The notes: a model not told the origin generated them from the sequence alone. A stretch of 5,639 nt of DNA from Pseudomonadota bacterium (GCA_030636965.1 DAOVVW010000090.1:1-5639), one strand, 5' to 3'; shown: positions 1-5,493, numbered from the stretch's first letter. Made by a program: numbers and translations.

Positions 1-3000
1 ATCAGGGATCAGGATTCTGATCACATTTGGAGCATCGCATACCACCCCACAGGTTCCACCCCGGACAATTACGTGGCCAGTTTTACCCTGGACCGTGCGG
101 AAATAAGGAGATCTGACAGAGGAATTGAGACCGAAAGCGTTATAATCGTCTCTGCCGAGGATGATATCGAGATCAGGGAGATCACGTTGAAGAACCGATC
201 CGGCAAAACCAGGCATCTGGAGTTGACCAGTTATATGGAACTGGCTCTTGCCGGCCACGACGCTGAAAGGACACACCCCGCCTTCAGCAAGATGTTCCTG
301 CATACTGAAGCTCTCGCAGACTCAAGGGCATTGCTCGCACACAGACGTCTGCGAAGTGAAGATGAACATCAGATATGGGCGGGTCACGCTATTGTCTCTG
401 AAGGCGAGGATGAAGGGCCCTTTATGTTTGAAACCGACCGGAAGAGGTTTCTGTCACGGGGATGTACGCCCATGGACCCGGCTGCCATTCATGGAAAGCT
501 GACAGGTTCTGCGGGGTTTGTCCTGGATCCGATCTTCAGTATTCGCAGGGAAGCTACACTCAAGCCTGGTCAGGAAATCCGATTCTCCATGGTCCTGGGT
601 GTCGCAGAGAGCCGCGAGGAAATCGTGGATCTGATGGAAAAATACTCTCACTACAGCATGATACGCAGAAGCTGCGATCTGGCCTGGCCCGCTTCGCAGC
701 TTGAACTCAGGCAGCTTCGCATCAAACCGGAGGTGGCTCACAGGTATCAACATCTGGCAAGCTATTTGTTATTCCCCAGCGCTAAACACAGGCCTTCCCA
801 GGACAGGCTCAGGCAGAACCGTCTGGGACAGTCAAGGCTATGGGGGTACGGGATTTCGGGAGACCTTCCTATAATCGTTCTTTCCTTAGACGATTCTGCA
901 GATATTGGTCTGGTTCGCGAGATACTGCTGGCGCACTCGTTCTGGAGACGTCACGGTCTGAAGACCGATCTGCTGATACTCAATGAGGAATCCAGCAGCT
1001 ATGAACAGCCGCTGAATGACCAACTGCTGAGACTTATCCAGGGGCACACACTGTATACAGGGATAGAGGAGCCTGGAGGAGTGTACCTGCGCAGCATAGA
1101 TCAGATAGACAGGGACGACCTCACTCTCATGCTGTCCGTGGCCCACGTGACACTTATTGCTGCCCGCGGGCCGCTATCTCAACAAATGGGTGCTCCGCTG
1201 GAACCTCCATCCCTTCCATGGAAGAGGCAGGCGGATGTGCACAATGAACATACAGGGCACCCTGCCCTTACTCCCATTGAGACTATCTATAACAATCATT
1301 TTGGAGGGTTTTCAACAGACGGCAGGGAATATGTCATCACCCTTGAGTCCGGAGCATGGACTCCGGCTCCCTGGGTTAACGTAATGGCGAATCCGCTGTT
1401 CGGCGCTCTCGTCAGTGAATCAGGATTTGGTTCGGTATGGTGCGGAAACAGCCAGCTGAACCGGTTGACTGGCTGGTCCAACGATCCAGTTAGCGATCCG
1501 CCAGGTGAAGTCATCTATTTGCGGGACGAGGAGAGCGGCAGATTCTGGACCCCAACACCACTTCCCATACGCGGTGACGGGATGTATCGAGTCAGGCACG
1601 GCGCGGGATACACTATTCATGAGTATAACGGCCACGGCATCGAACATGAACTGGTCACCTTCGTTCCGGTGGACAACAACGGCGATGAGCCGATCTGCAT
1701 CAAGCGGATTCGCCTCAGTAACAGTTCTGAAAGAAAAAGGGTGATCTCGGTAACTTACTATGTTGAATGGTGCCTGGGTCAGGACCGGGAAAAGACACAA
1801 ATGCACATTGAAACAAGCTGGCAGAGCAAAACCCAGATGATGCTTGCCCGCAACCGTTACCATCCGGACTATGGTGACAGTGTGGCCTTTGCTGCGGTCA
1901 GGCCGATTCCGGATAGCTGCACGGGAGACCGTGGGGAATTCATCGGCAGGAACGGTTCTCTCGAGGACCCGGAGGCAATGAGACGAGTGAGTCTTTCAGG
2001 ACGAACCGGGATTGGTCTCGATCCGGCCACCGCGATCCAGGTCATTGTTGAACTTGCTCCCGGACAGAGTACGGATGTAACATGCCTCATCGGCCAGACT
2101 GGTACCGTTCAGGAGGCTCAGGATCTTGTCATGAAGTACAGCCATAACCTGACTGTGGAAGAGTCATTTCAGCAGACGGCCCGTTGGTGGGACGATCTGC
2201 TCGGGAGTGTGCAGGTCAGGACTCCGGATCAATCGGTGGACATGCTGCTTAACAGATGGCTTCCATACCAGACGCTCGGTTGCAGGATATGGGGACGTTC
2301 CGCCTTTTATCAATCAAGTGGGGCCTTCGGTTACCGCGATCAACTTCAGGATGTACTTGCCCTAATGCACCTGAATCCTACTCTGGCCAGGGAACATATC
2401 AGGTATGCAGCCAGCAGGCAGTTCCGTAAAGGGGATGTCCAGCACTGGTGGCATCCACCGAAAGGCTCAGGTATACGATCTCGTTGTTCAGATGACCTCC
2501 TTTGGCTTCCCTACGCCACTGCCCAGTACGTTCAGTTCACCGGAGACACCGATATTCTTGGTGAACGGGTTCCATTCATCCAGGATCGGGTGCTCGATGA
2601 GCATGAGAATGAAGCCTTCATGACACCCGCTGAATCTGTTGAGAGGGCAACGATCTACGAGCACTGCCGTCGAGCCATCGAATATAGTCTGAATTACGGG
2701 GAGCACGGGCTCCCGCTGATAGGCACTGGGGATTGGAATGACGGCATGGATAAGGTTGGCGCTCTAGGGAAGGGTGAGAGTGTGTGGCTGGCATGGTTTC
2801 TAATCGATATCCTCAACTCCTTTAGCAAAATGGCCGAACTTAAAGGGGAGATCAGAACAGAGGATGTTGAACTGTTCCGTTCCGAGGCGCGTAAGCTGGC
2901 CGAGGCCGTGGAGACAAGTGCATGGGACGGAAAATGGTACACAAGGGCCTACGATGATGACGGTATCCCCATCGGTTCGGCTCAAAGTAAGGAGGCTCGC

Positions 3001-3717
3001 ATAGACTCCATTTCCCAGTCATGGGCCGTTATCAGTGGTGCTGCAGATAAGCAACGGGCAAACCAGGCGATGACCTCGGTCTGGGATAACCTTGTTCTTG
3101 AGGACGAGAGGCTGGTTCTCCTCCTGGACCCGCCTTTCGACAGGACGGATCGTGACCCGGGTTATATTAAAAGCTACCCACCCGGCGTTCGAGAGAACGG
3201 CGGACAGTATTCCCACGCTGCCATGTGGGTGGCCAAGGCGATGGCTCTTTTAGGTGATGGCGACAGGGCCGTAAAGATCCTTAATATACTCAATCCCGTC
3301 CAGCGTACCCTTAACCACGAAGATGTCCTGAAGTACGCCGTTGAGCCATACGTTCTGGCGGCAGACGTCTACCGTGCGGCCGAGCACACAGGCCGCGGTG
3401 GTTGGAGCTGGTATACTGGTGCGGCCGGTTGGATGTACAGGGTCTGGATCGAGGATGTGTTCGGTATAAAGTTACGTGGCCGCGAAATGAAGATAGATCC
3501 CGTGATCCCGGCAGAGTGGAAAGAATTCGGAGTGATATACCGAGTTGACCGCTCGCTTTATGAAATATCGGTTCAGAATCCTGAGGGAGTGAACAGGGGA
3601 GTTGTATGGATCGAAATGGACGACAAGAGATTGGAGGAGAATGTAATCCAAATCCACCGGTTCGGTGAGACGACGGAACACCGTATCCTGGTGCGAATGG
3701 GTAATACTACTGAATGA
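1..3717 (+). CDS. ndvB: Cyclic beta-1,2-glucan synthase, C-terminal part (GH94 phosphorylase-like region), 5' truncated
   Basis: The frame is open from base 1 to TGA at 3715-3717, giving 1238 visible residues (numbered from base 1); the GTG at 73 is internal because conserved NdvB-like sequence precedes it (HIWSIAYHP, residues 8-16). Order seen: a first beta-sandwich of the GH94 N-terminal type (about 1-225, with THPAFSKMF at 91-99); an alpha/beta linker typical of NdvB (about 230-410, LWGYGISGDLPI at 280-291); a second beta-sandwich (about 430-735, NHFGGFSTDG from 432 and LTGWSNDPVSDP at 489-500); the (alpha/alpha)6 GH94 domain (about 745-1150, GAFGYRDQLQD at 774-784); and a complete C-terminal beta segment. 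GDWNDGMD at 910-917 carries the expected general-acid Asp, and GGQYSHAAMW (H1072) and GGWSWYTG (T1139) match the phosphate-site region. In characterised enzymes a UDP-glucose glucosyltransferase builds linear beta-1,2-glucan, which is cyclised and exported to the periplasm; the GH94 part adjusts chain length by phosphorolysis. Family members are about 2800 residues, so over half is missing here. A stand-alone 1,2-beta-oligoglucan phosphorylase is less likely because the first sandwich and linker are present. No frameshift seen. Confidence 0.93.
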   Translation: MRDQDSDHIWSIAYHPTGSTPDNYVASFTLDRAEIRRSDRGIETESVIIVSAEDDIEIREITLKNRSGKTRHLELTSYMELALAGHDAERTHPAFSKMFLHTEALADSRALLAHRRLRSEDEHQIWAGHAIVSEGEDEGPFMFETDRKRFLSRGCTPMDPAAIHGKLTGSAGFVLDPIFSIRREATLKPGQEIRFSMVLGVAESREEIVDLMEKYSHYSMIRRSCDLAWPASQLELRQLRIKPEVAHRYQHLASYLLFPSAKHRPSQDRLRQNRLGQSRLWGYGISGDLPIIVLSLDDSADIGLVREILLAHSFWRRHGLKTDLLILNEESSSYEQPLNDQLLRLIQGHTLYTGIEEPGGVYLRSIDQIDRDDLTLMLSVAHVTLIAARGPLSQQMGAPLEPPSLPWKRQADVHNEHTGHPALTPIETIYNNHFGGFSTDGREYVITLESGAWTPAPWVNVMANPLFGALVSESGFGSVWCGNSQLNRLTGWSNDPVSDPPGEVIYLRDEESGRFWTPTPLPIRGDGMYRVRHGAGYTIHEYNGHGIEHELVTFVPVDNNGDEPICIKRIRLSNSSERKRVISVTYYVEWCLGQDREKTQMHIETSWQSKTQMMLARNRYHPDYGDSVAFAAVRPIPDSCTGDRGEFIGRNGSLEDPEAMRRVSLSGRTGIGLDPATAIQVIVELAPGQSTDVTCLIGQTGTVQEAQDLVMKYSHNLTVEESFQQTARWWDDLLGSVQVRTPDQSVDMLLNRWLPYQTLGCRIWGRSAFYQSSGAFGYRDQLQDVLALMHLNPTLAREHIRYAASRQFRKGDVQHWWHPPKGSGIRSRCSDDLLWLPYATAQYVQFTGDTDILGERVPFIQDRVLDEHENEAFMTPAESVERATIYEHCRRAIEYSLNYGEHGLPLIGTGDWNDGMDKVGALGKGESVWLAWFLIDILNSFSKMAELKGEIRTEDVELFRSEARKLAEAVETSAWDGKWYTRAYDDDGIPIGSAQSKEARIDSISQSWAVISGAADKQRANQAMTSVWDNLVLEDERLVLLLDPPFDRTDRDPGYIKSYPPGVRENGGQYSHAAMWVAKAMALLGDGDRAVKILNILNPVQRTLNHEDVLKYAVEPYVLAADVYRAAEHTGRGGWSWYTGAAGWMYRVWIEDVFGIKLRGREMKIDPVIPAEWKEFGVIYRVDRSLYEISVQNPEGVNRGVVWIEMDDKRLEENVIQIHRFGETTEHRILVRMGNTTE

Positions 3718-3732
3718 AAGCTATCCAGTAGT
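3706..3732 (+). other. Stem-loop candidate spanning the glucan synthase stop codon
   Basis: ACTACTG at 3706-3712 and CAGTAGT at 3726-3732 are perfect 7-bp inverted arms around a 13-base loop that contains the TGA at 3715-3717. No run of T follows directly, so it does not qualify as a standard intrinsic terminator. It could be an mRNA 3' structure or chance. Confidence 0.25.
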
Positions 3733-3780
3733 TATGTCAGGTTTTCGGAGTGGTCAAAAAATCAAATTCCGGGTTCCGTT

Positions 3781-3817
3781 TTTTCACCACAGAGTACACA
3801 GAGAGCACAGAGGTACA
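3781..3817. repeat. 9-bp period degenerate array, CACAGAG type
   Basis: Three consecutive 9-base units share the core CACAGAG or close to it: ACCACAGAG (3786-3794), TACACAGAG (3795-3803) and AGCACAGAG (3804-3812), followed by a partial GTACAC. A T run with TTTTCACC precedes them. The first unit with its flank is 12/14 identical to the reverse complement of the element at 3973-3986 and closely related to 4043-4056, so this is one member of a dispersed repeat present in both orientations. I recall similar CACAGAG strings between genes in deltaproteobacterial and metagenomic contigs. Translation gives FHHRVHREHRG-type peptides, which I regard as spurious. Confidence 0.8.
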
Positions 3818-3818
3818 C

Positions 3819-3850
3819 GTATCGAAGTATCGGCGTGTCGGGGTATCGGG
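3819..3850. repeat. 8-bp period degenerate array, GTATCGGG type
   Basis: Four adjacent 8-base units start with GT(A/G)TCG: GTATCGAA (3819-3826), GTATCGGC (3827-3834), GTGTCGGG (3835-3842) and GTATCGGG (3843-3850). It begins a few bases after the 9-bp period array, so two arrays with different period lengths sit side by side. No coding or structural role is evident. Confidence 0.8.
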
Positions 3851-3855
3851 GTTTA

Positions 3856-3892
3856 CTCCCCTCCCTTGACGGGGGGGGCAGGGGGAGGGTGG
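3856..3892. repeat. CCCTCCC / GGGAGGG hairpin element with possible G-quadruplex
   Basis: CCCCTCCC (3858-3865) can pair with the run of eight G at 3871-3878 (one T-G wobble) across the loop TTGAC, or its CCCTCCC part (3859-3865) can pair exactly with GGGAGGG (3883-3889). The + strand also has four or more G-tracts of three with short spacers from 3871 to 3889, a G-quadruplex pattern. It sits between two convergent genes, where a strong structure could stop or stall transcription, but no T run follows, so intrinsic terminator status is not supported. I associate similar elements with dispersed repeats of deltaproteobacterial-type genomes. Confidence 0.6.
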
Positions 3893-3902
3893 ATCACTGT
3901 TA

Positions 3903-3919
3903 TTAGAAACTGGAAACCA
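3903..3919. repeat. Heptamer fragment, reverse orientation of the CTAGTTT family
   Basis: TTAGAAA (3903-3909) and CTGGAAA (3910-3916) followed by CCA are heptamer-spaced. The reverse complement reads as CTGGTTT-like and CAGTTTC-like units, the same family that forms the array at 4724-4758. It is a short isolated copy in the opposite orientation. Confidence 0.5.
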
Positions 3920-3931
3920 GCCTTCGATAAA

Positions 3932-3946
3932 CCAGGGCCCAGAGTC
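3932..3946. repeat. CCAGGGCCCAGAGTC word, inverted copy of the CTCTGGG family
   Basis: The reverse complement contains CTCTGGGCCC, identical to 4793-4802, and GACTCTGGG, identical to 4898-4906. It contains the palindrome GGGCCC. This links the convergent intergenic region with the SRAP/maoC intergenic region through shared words. Confidence 0.5.
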
Positions 3947-3972
3947 TCGCCGCGGGTGGGATCGAAGAGTGA

Positions 3973-3986
3973 CTCTGTGGTTCAAA
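3973..3986. repeat. CTCTGTGGTTCAAA dispersed repeat, copy 1
   Basis: This 14-base word matches 4043-4056 at 13 of 14 positions in the same orientation, and matches the reverse complement of 3781-3794 at 12 of 14. Together the three copies bracket most of the convergent intergenic region. Confidence 0.65.
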
Positions 3987-4028
3987 GGAATCGCACTTGT
4001 TTTCATGGTGTTTTTTACCAAATGCCCG

Positions 4029-4057
4029 GGTTTTCTCCGTACCTCCGTGGTTCAAAC
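4029..4057. repeat. CCTCCGTGGTTCAAAC dispersed repeat, copy 2, covering the SRAP stop codon
   Basis: Read on the - strand this gives GTTTGAACCACGGAGG followed by a second partial unit GTACGGAGA, so the 9-base spacing of the 3786-3812 array recurs in inverted orientation. The TGA stop of the SRAP gene (4052-4054) is part of the repeat. The stretch before it (about 3987-4028) has a T run and a small TGGT/ACCA inverted pair around 4006-4020 but no convincing gene. Confidence 0.65.
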
Positions 4058-4717
4058 AACGGGTTTTATGTTTTCTGCTGAATTATTCTTCGGCGAATTA
4101 ACCGCAGTCGAAACTTCGTAAGCCTCCATGAGATCTGAATCATACGATCCCAGCAGGGGAAGCAGCTCTTTCTCATCCGAGATCTCGTGATCCAGCCAGA
4201 TCTCCCGCTGATCCGGTCTTACTATGGCCGGCATTCGGTTGTGGATGGGTGCCAGTAATTCGTTGGGCTCAGTAGTAATAATAGTGCAGGTGCATATGGA
4301 TTCGCCGCCGGGTGGTTTCCAGTGGCTGTAAAGACCCGCAAAGCCAAAGGACTTGCCGTCTTTCATACTGATGTATACCGGTATTTTCTTGTCGTTAATC
4401 TTGTGCCACTCGAAAAAACCGTCAGCCACAATAAGGCACCTGCTGGTTTTGAAGGGTTTCTTAAAGCTGGGTTTTTCCGCTACAGTCTCCGCCCTTGCAT
4501 TTATCATCCTGCTGGCAAAAGACATGTCCTTTGCCCATGGGGGGATTAGCCCCCACCTGCACGATATAAGCTTGTTTACCTCATCGTTTATTACCGCTGC
4601 GATATTTTGCGTTGGGGCTACATTGAAGCTGGTTTTCAGGTCAAATAAGATATCCTGAACCTTGAACTCGGAAGCGATCTCAGCCGCAGGGGTTTTTATG
4701 ACGAAGCGTGCGCACAT
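4052..4717 (-). CDS. SRAP family protein (YedK/HMCES type), abasic-site DNA-protein crosslinking
   Basis: The 221-residue product has the full set of SRAP signatures. The start is fixed by biology: Met1 must be removed to expose Cys2, the catalytic nucleophile, and the protein begins MCARF. Other conserved positions are N73 in INARAET, E103 in DGFFEW and H159 in IHNRMP, which align with the Asn, Glu and His active-site residues of E. coli YedK (about 222 residues). In the family, Cys2 forms a thiazolidine link to the ring-opened abasic site in single-stranded DNA, shielding it during replication; E and H take part in the chemistry. The protein is expected to be cytoplasmic. MCARF differs from the usual MCGRF or MCGRY at residue 3. 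The gene lies 290 bp downstream of the maoC-like gene on the same strand and converges on the glucan synthase gene. No Shine-Dalgarno is visible; the bases before ATG are A-rich (ACGAAAAA) and the leader consists of heptamer repeats. The C-terminus looks natural (VNSPKNNSAENIKPVV), with the stop inside a dispersed repeat. Older annotations call this family a putative peptidase. Confidence 0.95.
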   Translation of the reverse strand: MCARFVIKTPAAEIASEFKVQDILFDLKTSFNVAPTQNIAAVINDEVNKLISCRWGLIPPWAKDMSFASRMINARAETVAEKPSFKKPFKTSRCLIVADGFFEWHKINDKKIPVYISMKDGKSFGFAGLYSHWKPPGGESICTCTIITTEPNELLAPIHNRMPAIVRPDQREIWLDHEISDEKELLPLLGSYDSDLMEAYEVSTAVNSPKNNSAENIKPVV

Positions 4718-4723
4718 TTTTTC

Positions 4724-4775
4724 GTAGTTTCTGGTTTCTAGTTTCTTGTTTCTAGTTAACTAACAACTAACAACC
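4724..4775. repeat. Heptamer array, CTAGTTT type switching to ACTAACA, with central palindrome
   Basis: Seven consecutive 7-base units are in register: GTAGTTT (4724), CTGGTTT (4731), CTAGTTT (4738), CTTGTTT (4745), CTAGTTA (4752), then ACTAACA twice (4759 and 4766). The right-hand units are approximately the reverse complement of the left-hand ones, and the switch occurs at the perfect palindrome TAGTTAACTA (4753-4762). The array forms the leader immediately upstream of the SRAP start codon on the - strand. Confidence 0.8.
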
Positions 4776-4777
4776 TT

Positions 4778-4829
4778 GTTATAGGCTGTGGGCTCTGGGC
4801 CCTTATATCGTCCAACGTCTAATATCCAA
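4778..4829 (-). promoter_or_regulatory. Candidate promoter region for the SRAP gene
   Basis: On the - strand, TTGGAT (4824-4829) and TATAAG (4802-4807) are separated by 16 bases and resemble a -35/-10 pair, with the -10 stronger than the -35. A second -10-like TATAAC lies at 4778-4783 without a good -35. Both lie within repeat-derived sequence. No LexA-type operator was recognised. This is a guess from consensus only. Confidence 0.25.
4784..4804. repeat. Heptamer units, GGCTCTG type
   Basis: GGCTGTG (4784), GGCTCTG (4791) and GGCCCTT (4798) are adjacent 7-base units. The same word family recurs at 4884-4911 and, inverted, at 3932-3946. Confidence 0.55.
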
Positions 4830-4875
4830 CGTGATTCACGTAATGCGTAACTCGTGATGCGTGATTAGTAATCAC
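4810..4875. repeat. Heptamer array, TCCAACG units passing into CGTGATT units, ending in a palindrome
   Basis: Nine units stay in one 7-base register from 4811 to 4873. TCCAACG occurs at 4811 and 4825 with TCTAATA between; then follow TGATTCA (4832), CGTAATG (4839), CGTAACT (4846), CGTGATG (4853), CGTGATT (4860) and AGTAATC (4867). The last part forms the perfect palindrome GTGATTAGTAATCAC (4861-4875, 7-base arms, one central base); a smaller one, GTGATTCAC, is at 4831-4839. The unit sequence changes while the period is kept. Confidence 0.8.
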
Positions 4876-4883
4876 CAAAACCA

Positions 4884-4911
4884 GGCACTGGGCTCCAGAC
4901 TCTGGGTTTCA
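4884..4911. repeat. Heptamer array, GGCTCCA/GACTCTG type
   Basis: GGCACTG (4884), GGCTCCA (4891), GACTCTG (4898) and GGTTTCA (4905) are spaced by seven bases and share the word family of 4784-4804. CCAGACTCTGG at 4895-4905 is an imperfect inverted repeat (CCAGA/TCTGG). Confidence 0.6.
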
Positions 4912-4917
4912 TTCAAT

Positions 4918-4966
4918 CCCAGTTTCTAATATCTAATCTCCAATTTCCACTTTCCAATCTCGATTA
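4918..4966. repeat. Heptamer array, TCCAATT/TCTAATC type
   Basis: Seven consecutive units in register: CCCAGTT (4918), TCTAATA (4925), TCTAATC (4932), TCCAATT (4939), TCCACTT (4946), TCCAATC (4953) and TCGATTA (4960). Positions 1-2 (TC) and an AAT core are the most conserved. TCTAATA is shared exactly with 4818-4824. The array at 5582-5609 contains the reverse-complement version (AGATTGG). Confidence 0.8.
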
Positions 4967-4972
4967 TCAAAG

Positions 4973-5003
4973 CACGTTGGACATTGGACGTTGGTCGTTG
5001 GAC
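4973..5003. repeat. Heptamer array, ACGTTGG type, inverted relative to 4810-4833
   Basis: ACGTTGG (4974), ACATTGG (4981), ACGTTGG (4988) and TCGTTGG (4995) are exact 7-base steps. The outer ends pair with the left array: CACGTTGGA (4973-4981) is the reverse complement of 4825-4833, and CGTTGGAC (4996-5003) that of 4810-4817. The right arm contains one extra heptamer compared with the left. The array ends four bases before the stop codon of the maoC-like gene. Confidence 0.8.
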
Positions 5004-5007
5004 GCGA

Positions 5008-5487
5008 TCAATTTCCTCTCAACTTATTAGTCGGATCACCCTCGTCCACCATAGCCCTCATCACTGCCTGTTCAGGCTCACCGGGAAGGATCCCCATGAG
5101 CTGTGCTTCAAGTACAGTTTCACCGTCCTGGTTCGTGAATACAGCGCTTGATTTTGTCCGGCACCTCTCGTCGATCTCATCAATTGTCAAATGACAGGTG
5201 ATGGTTTCACCAAAATATACCGGCTTTCTGAACCTGAAGCTCATGCCGGAGGCCAGCATCCCCAGTTGACCTCCTATTTCAGTAAGCATGCTGCCCACAA
5301 GGAGACCGTGGCATATGAGCCTGGGGAACTTTTTTAGATCGGTGAAGCGTCTGTCAAAGTGAATTGGATTATAGTCCTGAGTCAGATCGGCGAACTGGCG
5401 CGTTTGTTCCTCCGTGAACGTTCTCCTGACGGTGAAGGTTTCCCCCTCATTTATGCCTTCAATAACCTTTTGGCGGATCTCATACAT
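5008..5487 (-). CDS. MaoC-like hotdog-fold (R)-specific enoyl-CoA hydratase
   Basis: The 159-residue product is a single-domain MaoC dehydratase. The hydratase motif is FADLTQDYNPIHFD (32-45), with D38 and H43 in the positions of the catalytic Asp and His of Aeromonas PhaJ. It is followed by a helix region HGLLVGSMLTEIGG (60-73) and the strand segment MSFRFRKPVYFGETI (82-96), typical of the family. Members hydrate trans-2-enoyl-CoA to (R)-3-hydroxyacyl-CoA, usually as cytoplasmic dimers, in fatty acid or polyhydroxyalkanoate metabolism or in specialised CoA pathways. The protein is somewhat longer than PhaJ (about 134 residues) owing to a C-terminal tail of roughly 20 polar residues. The ATG at 5485-5487 is chosen because GGGAG lies six bases upstream. 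No PHA synthase or beta-oxidation gene is adjacent, so the substrate cannot be assigned from context. A non-catalytic or thioesterase-like hotdog role is possible but less likely with the intact D/H pair. Confidence 0.92.
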   Translation of the reverse strand: MYEIRQKVIEGINEGETFTVRRTFTEEQTRQFADLTQDYNPIHFDRRFTDLKKFPRLICHGLLVGSMLTEIGGQLGMLASGMSFRFRKPVYFGETITCHLTIDEIDERCRTKSSAVFTNQDGETVLEAQLMGILPGEPEQAVMRAMVDEGDPTNKLRGN

Positions 5488-5493
5488 TGTTTT

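Noticed and set aside
73..75. GTG as the start of the glucan synthase gene
   Set aside because: The frame is open to base 1 and the upstream residues (HIWSIAYHP) fit the conserved NdvB sequence, so this GTG is an internal valine codon.
3767..3785. Intrinsic terminator for the glucan synthase gene (CCGGGTTCCG followed by T run)
   Set aside because: The stem is only about three base pairs, too weak to call; the T run also belongs to the repeat flank.
3737..4021. 94-codon - strand open frame over the same region
   Set aside because: Proline-rich translation (PPSPCPPRQGRG) comes straight from the C/G hairpin element; no start context and no family resemblance.
3781..4057. Insertion sequence or miniature transposon bounded by the CACAGAG / CTCTGTGG inverted copies
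   Set aside because: The arms are short and imperfect, there is an additional internal copy, no target-site duplication was identified and no transposase is present. Treated as dispersed repeats instead.
3665..4081. 138-codon + strand open frame across the convergent intergenic region
   Set aside because: It overlaps the end of the glucan synthase in another frame, and its translation consists of repeat-derived peptide (HHRVHREHRGTR, PPLTGGAGGG) with no domain.
4353..4658. 101-codon + strand open frame antisense to the SRAP gene
   Set aside because: It is a shadow of a gene with complete SRAP active-site motifs on the other strand.
4724..5003. CRISPR array
   Set aside because: Units are 7 bases long, contiguous and degenerate; there are no 23-40 base repeats with unique spacers and no cas gene.
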